NCBI GenBank assembly: GCA_040905865.1
Contig: JBBDQU010000045.1
Span: forward strand, 46,285 to 110,284
Source: Alphaproteobacteria bacterium
Lineage (GTDB): Bacteria > Pseudomonadota > Alphaproteobacteria > UBA8366 > GCA-2717185
Direction: 5' to 3'
Length of the DNA: 64,000 nucleotides
The notes beneath the pieces are model-generated. The model ran no database searches. It saw only the letters and a program-made list of their open reading frames with translations, and was not told the DNA's origin. Position numbers and translations under genes: made by a program. This document shows, piece by piece, positions 26,396 to 34,916 of this stretch. Each line of letters begins with the position of its first letter. Within the stretch, counting starts at the first letter, position 1.

Positions 26396-27301
26396 TTATG
26401 CGGCAGCGACCGATTGCAGCCAGCGCTCCAGCCGCCGCACGGCGGCGGTCGGTGTCTTGCCGGCGGCGCGGCACAGGTAATACCCCGCACCCGTCGGGTC
26501 CGCCTTGCCGAACGGGGCGATCAGCGCCGCGCGGGTCAGCCAGTCATTGACCACGGGCCGCCGCCCCATGGCGACGCCATGGCCGCCCTCGGCGACCTGC
26601 AACGCCTGGGCCAGCGAATCCAGCGTGATCGCGCCTTTCAGGTCCGGCGGCGGCATGCCGCGGGCGCGGGCCCATTCCTCCCATTCATCGGGAAAGCTGC
26701 CATTGATGATCAGCCGCGCCCCCTGCAGCGGCAGATTGCCGCCCGGGGACGCATCGCCGCCCAGTTGCTCGAAGTAACCGGGCGCGCAGACCGGCAAGGC
26801 GGTTTCCTCCAGCAGGAAGCTGGCATCGATGCCCGGCCAGTGTCCCTTGCCCAGCCGGATGGCGATATCCGCCTGGTCGCGCCGCAGGTCGATGACCCGG
26901 GTCGTGGTGATCAACTGCAGGTCGGTATCGGCATTTTCCTTCTCGAAAGCGCCCAGCTTGGGAATCAGCCAGGCCGCCGCCAGCGAAGGCGGCAGGGTCA
27001 GCCGCACCGTATCGCGCCCGCCGGTCGGCAGCAGGGATTCCGTCGCCGCCTGGATCTGGCGGATGGCGGGATCGATCTGTTCGAAATACCGCCGCCCCGT
27101 ATCGGTCAGCACGGCGCGCGGGCCGGACCGGTCCATCAGCGCCGTTTGCAGGAATGTTTCCAGCTTGCGCACCTGGTGGCTCACCGCCGATTCCGTGATG
27201 CCGAGGGTCGCGGCGGCATCGCGGTAGCGGTCATGCGTCGCCACCGCGTGAAAGGCGCGCAGGGCGGCGAAGGGCGGGGTCGGTTTCGGCGCAATTGACA
27301 T
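26396..27301 (-). CDS. LysR family transcriptional regulator
   Basis: 301 residues: N-terminal winged HTH (FHAVATHDRYRDAAATLGITESAVSHQVRKLE), then a periplasmic-binding-protein-like effector domain from about residue 95. Standard LysR length, resembling the GcvA subgroup. The ATG at 27301 is chosen because the open frame upstream (to 28378) overlaps the PhyH gene antisense. It probably controls the CmcJ-like gene, and perhaps the divergent PhyH gene, through the matching palindromes at 26364-26388 and 27320-27339. Effector unknown. Confidence 0.92.
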   Translation of the reverse strand: MSIAPKPTPPFAALRAFHAVATHDRYRDAAATLGITESAVSHQVRKLETFLQTALMDRSGPRAVLTDTGRRYFEQIDPAIRQIQAATESLLPTGGRDTVRLTLPPSLAAAWLIPKLGAFEKENADTDLQLITTTRVIDLRRDQADIAIRLGKGHWPGIDASFLLEETALPVCAPGYFEQLGGDASPGGNLPLQGARLIINGSFPDEWEEWARARGMPPPDLKGAITLDSLAQALQVAEGGHGVAMGRRPVVNDWLTRAALIAPFGKADPTGAGYYLCRAAGKTPTAAVRRLERWLQSVAAA

Positions 27302-27319
27302 GCAGGCAAAATGGCCGGT

Positions 27320-27339
27320 AACTGAACGGAATTCAAGTT
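27320..27339. promoter_or_regulatory. Second LysR-type half-palindrome
   Basis: AACTGAACGGAATTCAAGTT between the divergent LysR and PhyH genes. The right half ATTCAAGT is identical to the arm at 26378-26385, and the left half AACTGAA pairs with TTCAAGTT with one bulged base. It lies 19 bp upstream of the LysR start, a usual place for autoregulation. Same motif as the palindrome ahead of the CmcJ-like gene. Confidence 0.5.
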
Positions 27340-27475
27340 GGGACCAATCGCCAGGGACAACTTCCGGCGCCGCGACGACAGGCCACGACATCTGGCGGCT
27401 TGTCGGCAACCGGTCAGGGCCGCTACAGTTCTCCGGTATTGCAGCGTTGCGCGAACCGGATCGGAGAACTTCGTC

Positions 27476-28309
27476 ATGAACGTATCGACGCCCACGATTG
27501 CCGCGGATTACGCCCGCGACGGATTTGTTTTTCCGTTCGATATCCTGTCCGCACAGGAAGCCGCCGAACTGCGCGCCGATCTGGAACGGGCCGAAGATGA
27601 AGTGCGCGCGGACAAACAGAAGCTGCGCCTGCTGCGCGGCTATCCGGCGCGGCTGCTGCCGTCCTTCGCCCGGCTGGTCCGGCATCCGAAGATGATTGCC
27701 GCGGCCACCGCCGTGCTGGGTCCGGACCTGATCCTTTGGGGTTCGGGACTGTTCATCAAGGAGGCGAACACGCCGAGTTTCGTGAGCTGGCACCAGGACC
27801 TCACCTATTGGGGGCTCGACCGGGCGGATGAAGTGACGCTCTGGGTCGCATTGTCGCCGGCAACGGTGGCGAGCGGCTGCATGCGATTTATTCCCGGCAG
27901 CCATGGCCGCAGTATCGTTCCCCATGCGGACAGCTTCGCCGACAACAACCTGCTGACCCGCGGCCAGGAAATCGCCGTCGAGGTGGATGAATCCGACGCG
28001 GTCGATGTGGTGCTGCAGCCGGGCCAGGCCTCGCTGCATCACGGCCACCTGTTTCATGCCTCGGGTCCGAACGGCACCGGCGACCGCCGTATCGGCGCCG
28101 CCATCCGTTATATCGTGCCGTCCATGAAAGCCTCCGCGGGTCCGGAAACCGAGGTCTCGCTGATCAGCGGCGAGGACCGCTACGGCAATTTCCGGCTTAT
28201 GCCGCCCCCCGCGACGCGGCTGGACCCGGCGGATTTCGCCGCCATCGCCGCGGATGCCGAACGCCGGGATTCGGTGCTGTATGCGGGTGCGAAGGCCGCC
28301 CGCCGCTGA
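27476..28309 (+). CDS. Phytanoyl-CoA dioxygenase (PhyH) family protein
   Basis: 277-residue Fe(II)/2-oxoglutarate oxygenase. Metal ligands H106 and D108 (WHQDLTYWG) are clear; the distal His is H191 or H194 in HGHLFHASG, followed by an arginine for 2-oxoglutarate (RRIGAAIRY). The ATG at 27476 is preceded by CGGAGAAC. PhyH homologues in bacteria hydroxylate diverse small substrates, often in secondary metabolism or ectoine synthesis. It is divergent from the LysR gene with a putative operator between, so LysR control is possible. Confidence 0.9.
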   Translation: MNVSTPTIAADYARDGFVFPFDILSAQEAAELRADLERAEDEVRADKQKLRLLRGYPARLLPSFARLVRHPKMIAAATAVLGPDLILWGSGLFIKEANTPSFVSWHQDLTYWGLDRADEVTLWVALSPATVASGCMRFIPGSHGRSIVPHADSFADNNLLTRGQEIAVEVDESDAVDVVLQPGQASLHHGHLFHASGPNGTGDRRIGAAIRYIVPSMKASAGPETEVSLISGEDRYGNFRLMPPPATRLDPADFAAIAADAERRDSVLYAGAKAARR

Positions 28310-28384
28310 TGTGCCATAGTCTTGAGTCCAGGCCGCACGAGCAAGCGGCCAATGGGTCGTGGCGAGCGCATATGGCAATGAGAA

Positions 28385-28412
28385 GGGCGGCCCGGCATCT
28401 GTGAGGCCGCCC
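28385..28412. terminator. Bidirectional terminator-like hairpin
   Basis: GGGCGGCC (28385-28392) and GGCCGCCC (28405-28412) form a perfect 8-bp GC stem with a 12-nt loop. It lies between the convergent PhyH and encapsulated-ferritin genes. No T tract follows on either strand, so efficiency is uncertain. Confidence 0.5.
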
Positions 28413-28438
28413 CGGTATGATTTGTGCCGACGGCCCTG

Positions 28439-28726
28439 TCAGCGATGCGCGATCACCTTGTCCGTGAAGAGGTAGTCCTTCAATTCCTTGTCGAAGCTGG
28501 GGTCCTTGCGGCGGATCCATTCCATGACCATGGCGGCGTGTTCCTTTTCCTCGTCGCGGTTATGCGCGAGGATGGCCTTCAGGTCCTCGTCCTTGCAGGC
28601 GTCGACCCGCTGGTTGTACCAGTCGACGGCCTCCAGTTCCTCCATCAGCGACGTGATTGCCCGATGCATGTCGCGGGTTTCGTCGGACAGTTCGTCGATC
28701 GGTTCGTGGTATCCCTCGTTGGCCAT
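28439..28726 (-). CDS. Encapsulated-ferritin (EncFtn) family protein
   Basis: 95-residue two-helix ferritin-like protein, close in sequence to the R. rubrum EncFtn (Rru_A0973): MEELEAVDWY and ILAHNRDEEKEHAAM are shared. Metal ligands E32, E62 and H65 of that protein correspond to E30, E60 and H63 here. EncFtn forms an annular decamer with a ferroxidase site at the dimer interface and normally works inside an encapsulin shell that stores iron. This copy has no encapsulin gene beside it and ends DKVIAHR, without the LTVGSLRR-type cargo tag. Confidence 0.93.
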   Translation of the reverse strand: MANEGYHEPIDELSDETRDMHRAITSLMEELEAVDWYNQRVDACKDEDLKAILAHNRDEEKEHAAMVMEWIRRKDPSFDKELKDYLFTDKVIAHR

Positions 28727-28912
28727 TCTTCGGTACTCCTCGTGCCAGCCATGGTAAAATTATTGAATCATTCTAATCGGAACGAAGCTGAAATGCACGG
28801 GGCCAGATCAGTTTATCCCGCTTTTTCAGCTTCTGACGGTGGCCAATCCGTTCCGCGCCTTAATCCGCTATCCATGCCCCGCGGCGCCGGCTGCCGCGGG
28901 GCATGGCGTGAT

Positions 28913-29836
28913 TCATTTATTGAGGTAATGCAGCGGCAGCCCCGGTCGCGGCCACTCCATCGAGACCAGCTTGCCCGTCGTCGACAGGGTCATGTAGGCA
29001 GTGCGCAGATCCGGTCCGCCGAAGCATATATTGGTGCACATCCGGTCCGGCATGGGGATGTGTTCGATGTTCCTGCCGTCCGGCGAAATTACCGTGACGC
29101 CGCCGTTGACCAGCGTTGCGACGCAGATGTTCCCCGCGCTGTCCAGCGCCAGGCTGTCGAAGCGCTGGTAGCCGTCCACGCCGGCGATGCAGCGGCCGCC
29201 ATTGACGCTGGGCCAGGGTTCCTTGCTGAGCTTGCCTTCGCCGATAATGTCCCATGCCCACAGCCGGCCGGTTTCGGTTTCCGCCACGTAGAGCGTCCTG
29301 TCATCGGCCGACAACCCGATGCCGTTCGGCGTCACCGCCGGATAGGCCGCCTCGACGATCATGCTGCCGTCGGCGCGGGCGTAGTATATGCCGCCCATAT
29401 CCATGTCGCGCGGGCGGCGCTTGCCAAGGTCCGTGAACCAGAAACCGCCGTTGCCGTCGAAGACGATGTCGTTGGGGCCGCGCAGGTTGTGGCCGTTGCA
29501 TTCGGTGTACAGCGTTTCGACCTCGCCGGTGTCCAGGTCGATCCGCTCGATCCGCCCGGTCGTGTAGTCCGGGGCCGTGCCGCCGGTGCGCAGCAACCCG
29601 TCCTCCTCGACCCAGGAGAAACCGCCATTGTTGCAGATGTAGCATTTGCCGTCCGGCCCGATGGCCGCGCCGTTTGGCCCGCCGCCCGGTTCCGCCACCG
29701 TCTTCCTGGTGCCGTCCGGCAGCACCCGCGTCACCCGTCCCGCGGCGATTTCGACCAGGATGACCGACCCGTCGGCCATGGCGACCGGGCCTTCCGGAAA
29801 GCGCAATCCGCTCGTGATTTCCCTGATTTCTGGCAT
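28913..29836 (-). CDS. SMP-30/gluconolactonase/LRE family protein
   Basis: 307-residue six-bladed beta-propeller lactonase. The N-terminal RFPEGPVAMADGS gives the metal-binding Glu; NNGGFSWVEEDG, CNGHNLRGPNDIVFDGNGGFWFTD and YPAVTPNGIGLSADDRTLY carry the conserved Asn/Asp metal ligands. Family members hydrolyse gluconolactone or other sugar lactones with Ca or Zn. The start is the ATG at 29836. It diverges from a small cupin gene with only 38 bp between, so the two share a promoter region and may act on one sugar-acid pathway. Confidence 0.92.
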   Translation of the reverse strand: MPEIREITSGLRFPEGPVAMADGSVILVEIAAGRVTRVLPDGTRKTVAEPGGGPNGAAIGPDGKCYICNNGGFSWVEEDGLLRTGGTAPDYTTGRIERIDLDTGEVETLYTECNGHNLRGPNDIVFDGNGGFWFTDLGKRRPRDMDMGGIYYARADGSMIVEAAYPAVTPNGIGLSADDRTLYVAETETGRLWAWDIIGEGKLSKEPWPSVNGGRCIAGVDGYQRFDSLALDSAGNICVATLVNGGVTVISPDGRNIEHIPMPDRMCTNICFGGPDLRTAYMTLSTTGKLVSMEWPRPGLPLHYLNK

Positions 29837-29874
29837 GATGTATTATCTCCCCCTGAAGTTCTGTGGAGGGAAGG

Positions 29875-30189
29875 ATGACAGGAGAGGCGGACGGCGTCGA
29901 TAGGAGCCGGTTTTCCGCTCCGGTGGATCATGCCACGGTAGCGGAATCCTGGCGGGAACGGGGCTATTCCTGCCATGCCTTTACCGATCCGCCCGGGCAG
30001 GAATGGAACGATTTCATCCATTCGACGAATGAACTGCTGACGGTGCTGGAAGGACGGCTGGAGTTGACGCTGAATGGCGAGAAAGTCGAAGTCGCGCCGG
30101 GCGACGAGGTGTTCATCCCGCGCGATGTGCCGCATTCGGTGAAAAATGTGAATGGCGGCACCACCCGCTGGCTGTTCGGTTACGACTGA
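29875..30189 (+). CDS. Small cupin domain protein
   Basis: 104 residues making one complete cupin barrel. The first motif runs through NELLTVLEGRLELTLNGEKVEVAPGDEV and the second through FIPRDVPHSVKNV; few metal His are in place (H in VPHSV), so it may bind metal weakly. The ATG at 29875 is preferred over a GTG at 29863 because GGAGGG lies 5-6 nt upstream. It diverges from the SMP-30 lactonase gene, which suggests a shared regulator. Function unknown. Confidence 0.82.
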   Translation: MTGEADGVDRSRFSAPVDHATVAESWRERGYSCHAFTDPPGQEWNDFIHSTNELLTVLEGRLELTLNGEKVEVAPGDEVFIPRDVPHSVKNVNGGTTRWLFGYD

Positions 30190-30231
30190 CCGTAAACCAG
30201 CGCATGGCAAATCGCCGCGGCCCGCAGCTCC

Positions 30232-32925
30232 TCATCGCACGGCGCCAGCGCGCCGGCGTGATCGCCGGCGTCGATCCGTTGCGCCACGCGCCGCGGAAGC
30301 GTGCTCGGGTTCGGGGAGGACGGGCGCTGCGTCGTGCACCAGGTTTAGCAAACCGTCGGCCGACCTGTCGCGGGCCGCGCCGCCCGTGACCGCGTTGACG
30401 ACCGTCAGCGCGAGCGCCGCCGCATAGGGCAGCGCCATGACCGCCAGGGCGGCAAGCCAGATCCCGTCCGCCGCCGCGAGCGGCGCCCGCATCACGGCGA
30501 ACAGGATCGCGGCGCCGGTCAGCAGCGCGAGCATGAGGGTTTCCTCGCCCGCCATGGCGAGGGCCTGGACAAGCTGCGGGCCGCTCCGTTTTTTCGGCGT
30601 GCGCTGATAGGGCCGTCCGGATGTCGCCAGGCCCTGCAGCACGGCCTTTGCGACCGTATGGTTCAGCGCCAGACCGGCCAGCGCGGCGCCCCAGCGTTTC
30701 GGGGCCGAACAGGCGACGGCGCGCCGGTACAGGTGGAGGATCCGCCACTGGCGAAAGGCGAACGCGGCCAGCGCCGGGATCAGCACAATGACCGGCGGTG
30801 TATCCTGATTGGGCAGGACCGACAGCAGAACCGTCCAGACCAGGGCCGCAACGGTGAAGACGAGGCCGGCGGCATCGGTCAGCCAGGGCAGCCAGCCCGC
30901 GACATAATGGAAGCGCTGCGCCGCGGTCAGCTTCGTATCGTCGCCGGTCAGGAACCAGCGCCAGTGACGTTTCAGGATCTGCATCGCGCCATAGGCCCAG
31001 CGCAGCCGCTGCATCTTATAAGCGCGCATGGTATCCGGCATGACGCCGCGGCCGTAGCTTTGCGCCGTATAGGCGGATTTCCAGCCGAGGCTGGCCAGTT
31101 GCAGGCCGAGTTCCGCATCCTCGGTAATGCACCATTCGGCCCAGCCGCCGGCTTCGCGCAGCGCGGTGTGGCGGACCATGGTCATGGTGCCGTGCTGGAT
31201 TATCGCGTCGGCTTCGTTCCGCCGGACCATGCCGATGCGGAAGAATCCCGAATATTCCCAGTAACAGCAGGCCTTGAACCCGTTCTCGCCCAGATCGCTG
31301 TAATCCTGCGGCGCCTGAACCAGTCCGATTTCCGGATCGGCAAAATGCGGCGTGAGATCCGCCAGCCAGTTGCTGGCGACGACATAGTCGCTGTCGATCA
31401 CGGCAATGACATCGGCCCGTGGTGTGGTTTCGGCAAGCGCGAGGTTCAGCGCCCCGGCCTTGAAACCGGGCAGGGTATCGCGGTGGATGAACCGGAACCT
31501 GTCGCCCAGCATCCTGCAACAGGCCTCCACAGGTTTCCACATCGCCGGATCGGGGGTATTGTTGTCGACGACGATGACCTCGAAATCGGGGTAGTCGAGC
31601 GCGGCCAGGGCGGTCAGCGTGCGCCGGACCATTTCCGGCGGCTCCTTGCAGATGGCGACGTGGATCGACACCATGCGCGGCGTGTCTTCAGGCCGGGCCG
31701 GGCCGAAGCGGCGCCGCATGCCGCCGTTCCACAACAGGTCGCTGGCCTCCATGCCGTCGATGAAGACCCCCGCCAGCAGGAACAGCGCCGAAGCCAGCAA
31801 TACGCCCCACAGCACCGTCTGCGCGATCGTGAGGTAGAGACCGGCCATGGTCATGACCAGCAGGACCAGCAGGGTTGCGGTTGTAAACGATGTGGCCGCG
31901 GTGAGCAGCGCGCCGCCTGTCCGCAAACCAGGCCGCCGGGCCATATAGGCGGCCGCCGGCATCAGGCCCAGCAGCGCCGCCAGTTGCGCCCATTCGAGCC
32001 AGTTGACGTGCTCCTGAACCGGACCGGTCCAGGAAAACTTGGGCTGCCGGTCGGCATCGAACAGGCCCCAGTAGCCGCCTGCCAGACCTTCCGGACCGAT
32101 TTTCCAGGGCTGGTCGAACGCTTCAATGATGAAATAATCCAGGTTCCGGGCCGCCGCGGCATTGGCGAACCGGCGCAGGAACGTCGCCTGCGCGATGCGG
32201 CCGGCTTCGGCCTGCCGGATCGTCCGGCCCATGCTCGGCCAGCCGGTTTCGGTCAGGACGACGGGCTTGCCCGGATAGGCCGCTTCTATTTCCGCCAGCC
32301 GGGCAAAGGTATAACCGACGGCTTCTTCGGCGGCGATGCCTTCCCAGTACGGCAAAACCTGGACGCCGATGAAATCGACCGCCGCGGCGAGCGCCGGGTT
32401 CGCCAGCCAGATATCCCAGGTTTCCGCCGTGCTGACGGGTTTGCGGATACGGCTGCGGACCCGTTCGATTTCCGCGATCAGCGCGTCGGCTGACATGTCC
32501 TTGCGGAGCAGCGTTTCGTTGCCCACCAGGACGCGCCGGACGTTACTGTCGTTCCGCGCGATAGCGATGAGATTGTCGGTTTCACGCCGGTTCCGTTCCC
32601 GGTCGGGCCCGATCCAGGCGCCGGGCATGACGCCGATGCCCCTTTCGGCGGCCAGCGCCGGGATGTCGCGCAGCGTGCCGTCGACGCTGTATGTCCGCAG
32701 CGTCGCGGTCTGTCCGCGCAGGAGATCGAGGTCGCGGCCGATGGACTCCGGGGTCGGCATGTCGCCGTCCGTCGGGTCCTGCCCCGCGCCATAAGGGCTG
32801 TATGACAGGCCGGCCAGCGGCCCGCCGATCCATGCCGGCGCGGTGGCGGGCTGATTTGCAATTGACCAGAGGGCTACGGTCGTCGCGGTTGCGGCGACCA
32901 GAACCAGGAACGAAATGTACTTCAA
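30232..32925 (-). CDS. GH17-GT2 beta-glucan synthase (NdvB/NdvC type)
   Basis: 897-residue membrane glycosyltransferase fused to a glycosidase-like domain. After a signal-anchor (5-22) comes a GH17 domain (about 37-300) with catalytic E137 (GNETLL) and E226 (LTETGWPS). Four or so helices follow (315-390), then a GT2 domain with DSD at 511-513, TED at 601-603 and QRLRW at 639-643, and C-terminal helices. Bradyrhizobium and Pseudomonas NdvB-type proteins with these two domains make periplasmic beta-1,3(1,6)-glucans. It overlaps the transferase gene upstream by 4 nt, so the two form an operon. Confidence 0.9.
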   Translation of the reverse strand: MKYISFLVLVAATATTVALWSIANQPATAPAWIGGPLAGLSYSPYGAGQDPTDGDMPTPESIGRDLDLLRGQTATLRTYSVDGTLRDIPALAAERGIGVMPGAWIGPDRERNRRETDNLIAIARNDSNVRRVLVGNETLLRKDMSADALIAEIERVRSRIRKPVSTAETWDIWLANPALAAAVDFIGVQVLPYWEGIAAEEAVGYTFARLAEIEAAYPGKPVVLTETGWPSMGRTIRQAEAGRIAQATFLRRFANAAAARNLDYFIIEAFDQPWKIGPEGLAGGYWGLFDADRQPKFSWTGPVQEHVNWLEWAQLAALLGLMPAAAYMARRPGLRTGGALLTAATSFTTATLLVLLVMTMAGLYLTIAQTVLWGVLLASALFLLAGVFIDGMEASDLLWNGGMRRRFGPARPEDTPRMVSIHVAICKEPPEMVRRTLTALAALDYPDFEVIVVDNNTPDPAMWKPVEACCRMLGDRFRFIHRDTLPGFKAGALNLALAETTPRADVIAVIDSDYVVASNWLADLTPHFADPEIGLVQAPQDYSDLGENGFKACCYWEYSGFFRIGMVRRNEADAIIQHGTMTMVRHTALREAGGWAEWCITEDAELGLQLASLGWKSAYTAQSYGRGVMPDTMRAYKMQRLRWAYGAMQILKRHWRWFLTGDDTKLTAAQRFHYVAGWLPWLTDAAGLVFTVAALVWTVLLSVLPNQDTPPVIVLIPALAAFAFRQWRILHLYRRAVACSAPKRWGAALAGLALNHTVAKAVLQGLATSGRPYQRTPKKRSGPQLVQALAMAGEETLMLALLTGAAILFAVMRAPLAAADGIWLAALAVMALPYAAALALTVVNAVTGGAARDRSADGLLNLVHDAAPVLPEPEHASAARGATDRRRRSRRRAGAVR

Positions 32926-34535
32926 CGGTGCAAGGCTCCCGCCAGACGCGGGGATGAATCAAGCGCGTGCAGCAGCAGGTGGTTCAGCGCATCCATGCGC
33001 ATCAGTACCGGCGACGCCGGGGTGAGACCGGGCTGGAACCCGGCGGTGGCAAAGCGCTCCAGGATGGCGCTGTTGCGCGAAAAAATATGGACCGGAACCG
33101 CCCATGATGCGGCGGCCCCGCTGACTACCGCAGGCGGCTGGTGATCGCCCAGAACGACGATCAGGGCGTCTTCGGGCGCCCGCTTTTCCAGGAATCCGCC
33201 AAGCATCTGGAGATTGTATCGGATGGACCGCAGGTAGGCCGGCGTCATGTCCTGCCAGTCCGGCGCCAGCGCCAGCGCGGCGTCCGCTTCCGCCGGGTCG
33301 AACGGCGTTTCCGTCGCGATCCGCCCCCAGTCCGCCTGGTATGGCGGGGTCGGACCGAACGGCAGGTGACTCATCACCGAGGCATAGGTCAGGAACAGCG
33401 GCTTCCGGTCGCTGCGGCTGATTTCGGCATGGTGGAAGGCTTCCAGGCTGGCCTGGTCGGGAATCGTCCACCAGCCGAAGGCCGGGCCGCGATAGGCGAT
33501 GTTCCTTGACGTCATGATTGAATCGAAGCCCATCGCCGCGCCTTCCGGCCAGTTCAATCTGATCCCCGGGAACAGGGCCACGGTGCGGTATCCGGCCTTC
33601 CGGAACCGGTCGACCAGCGTTTCCGGAGGGGCGGCCAGAAACATCCGGTATTCCGGTTCGCGGGTGATCCAGTCGCCCGTCAGCAGCGTCGCATGGGCCA
33701 GCCAGGATCCGCCGCCGAATGTCGGGGAATCGACGAGCGCCGATACGGATTGCCAGCCGGATCTCGCGAGCACGGCGTTCAGGTTTTCGTAATCGCCCGC
33801 AAGCGCGGTTCGCATCTCCGGCCGGTCATGGACGATCGCGCCGTAGGATTCGAAAAAAAACGTATAGACATCGCCGCCTCCGGCATGCGCGAGGTCGGAA
33901 GCGGGCATGACGGCGGGCTGGCGCATGTCCGCCCGGCTCGCCCTGATCAGGAAATTGGCCTGCGCCGCGTAAACCGGTGTTACGGGCAAGGCATATGCCG
34001 TCGCCGTTCCCGTATGAACGCCGGCGGAATTGACCGAATACAGGACGATCGCCAGGACCGAGGCGATGCCGACGCCGCGCCGCAGTCCCGCAACCGGCAT
34101 GGCGGCGAGGATTCCGCCGACCGCCAGGCGGATGGTCAGGTAAAGGATAATGACGCCTGCAACGATGCCAACAGCCAGGGCGATAACCTGCCAGGCGGGG
34201 GCGCTTTCCATGATCATGGCGACAACCGCGGGCAAATGCTGCGCATCCCAGTACAGGTCGATCGGCCGTCCGAAGAGCGCCGGCGCCGTAATGTCCGCAT
34301 AGCGGCCGATAACGAGCAAGAGCAGGGCCGCGGAGACGGCCCAGCGCGCGGTCCTGCCCGGCAGGCCGCGAAACTCCGTCACGACTGCGAAGGCGCACAG
34401 GAGTATGACAATTTCGATGGATATTTCGGGTGTGCTGCGGACCCAGGGTGTCGGCCAGACATTTTGCAGGGTCAGCAATACATTCAAAAAAGCCGCCCCG
34501 GCGGCCAGGCCCACAAAAATACGCAATACTGTCAT
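32922..34535 (-). CDS. Alkaline-phosphatase-fold phosphoglycerol/phosphoethanolamine transferase-like protein
   Basis: 537 residues: about five N-terminal membrane helices (to about 168), then a periplasmic sulfatase-fold domain. Probable metal/nucleophile residues are E229 (FFFESYG), T272 (DSPTFGG), H390 (MSHLPFG) and D464-H465 (LGDHQPP), the pattern of LtaS/OpgB-type enzymes that move phosphoglycerol or phosphoethanolamine from lipid to glycan. Its stop overlaps the GH17-GT2 start by 4 nt, so it probably modifies the beta-glucan made by that enzyme. Donor and product are not proven. Confidence 0.85.
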   Translation of the reverse strand: MTVLRIFVGLAAGAAFLNVLLTLQNVWPTPWVRSTPEISIEIVILLCAFAVVTEFRGLPGRTARWAVSAALLLLVIGRYADITAPALFGRPIDLYWDAQHLPAVVAMIMESAPAWQVIALAVGIVAGVIILYLTIRLAVGGILAAMPVAGLRRGVGIASVLAIVLYSVNSAGVHTGTATAYALPVTPVYAAQANFLIRASRADMRQPAVMPASDLAHAGGGDVYTFFFESYGAIVHDRPEMRTALAGDYENLNAVLARSGWQSVSALVDSPTFGGGSWLAHATLLTGDWITREPEYRMFLAAPPETLVDRFRKAGYRTVALFPGIRLNWPEGAAMGFDSIMTSRNIAYRGPAFGWWTIPDQASLEAFHHAEISRSDRKPLFLTYASVMSHLPFGPTPPYQADWGRIATETPFDPAEADAALALAPDWQDMTPAYLRSIRYNLQMLGGFLEKRAPEDALIVVLGDHQPPAVVSGAAASWAVPVHIFSRNSAILERFATAGFQPGLTPASPVLMRMDALNHLLLHALDSSPRLAGALHR

Positions 34536-34916
34536 GCCAGTCGGTCTACCGGGTTATCCCTGCAGATCGTCGTGTCGGTTCAGCATTCTTAAGGTACCAG
34601 GATTATCTTGTTACATCGTTGTCGGCGCAGGTTGCGGCACCGTTTCGCGCGAACATGTAGCGAGATATCTTGATATTGTCCCTCCCTATTTTAAACCCCA
34701 CTGCAATAATTTTTTAAAAAATGTCACTACCCTGGTTAATCTGGCGAAATTCCCTTCGCCGCTGCCGGGTTTCTTCGGCGAAATCGCGTTCTGCCGCTCA
34801 ATTCCGAGTCCGCCGATGCGCCGGTGATGCTGCCGGACGGGCCGTTCGCCAGCGACGCCGCGTACCGGCAGCAGGGCGCCGATCCGCCGCGGCGGCGCGG
34901 TTATTGCTGCATGCGG
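34536..34916. other. Intergenic region, partly AT-rich
   Basis: 381 bp between the beta-glucan operon and a dehydrogenase gene, with no convincing gene. The part up to about 34,740 is clearly AT-richer than the surroundings and holds ATTTTTTAAAAAAT (34709-34722), a perfect palindrome, then GGCGAA-N6-TTCGCC at 34743-34760. It should contain the promoter of the leftward operon, but I cannot place -35 and -10 boxes. An overlapping ORF on the plus strand (34405-34827) has mixed composition and no recognisable similarity. Confidence 0.4.

Noticed and set aside
26396..28378. LysR reading frame extended to 660 residues
   Set aside because: The extra N-terminal part is antisense to the PhyH gene; a normal LysR starts at 27301.
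34405..34827. A 140-residue ORF upstream of the dehydrogenase
   Set aside because: Partly antisense to the transferase N-terminus, no ribosome binding site, no recognisable similarity, and mixed composition.
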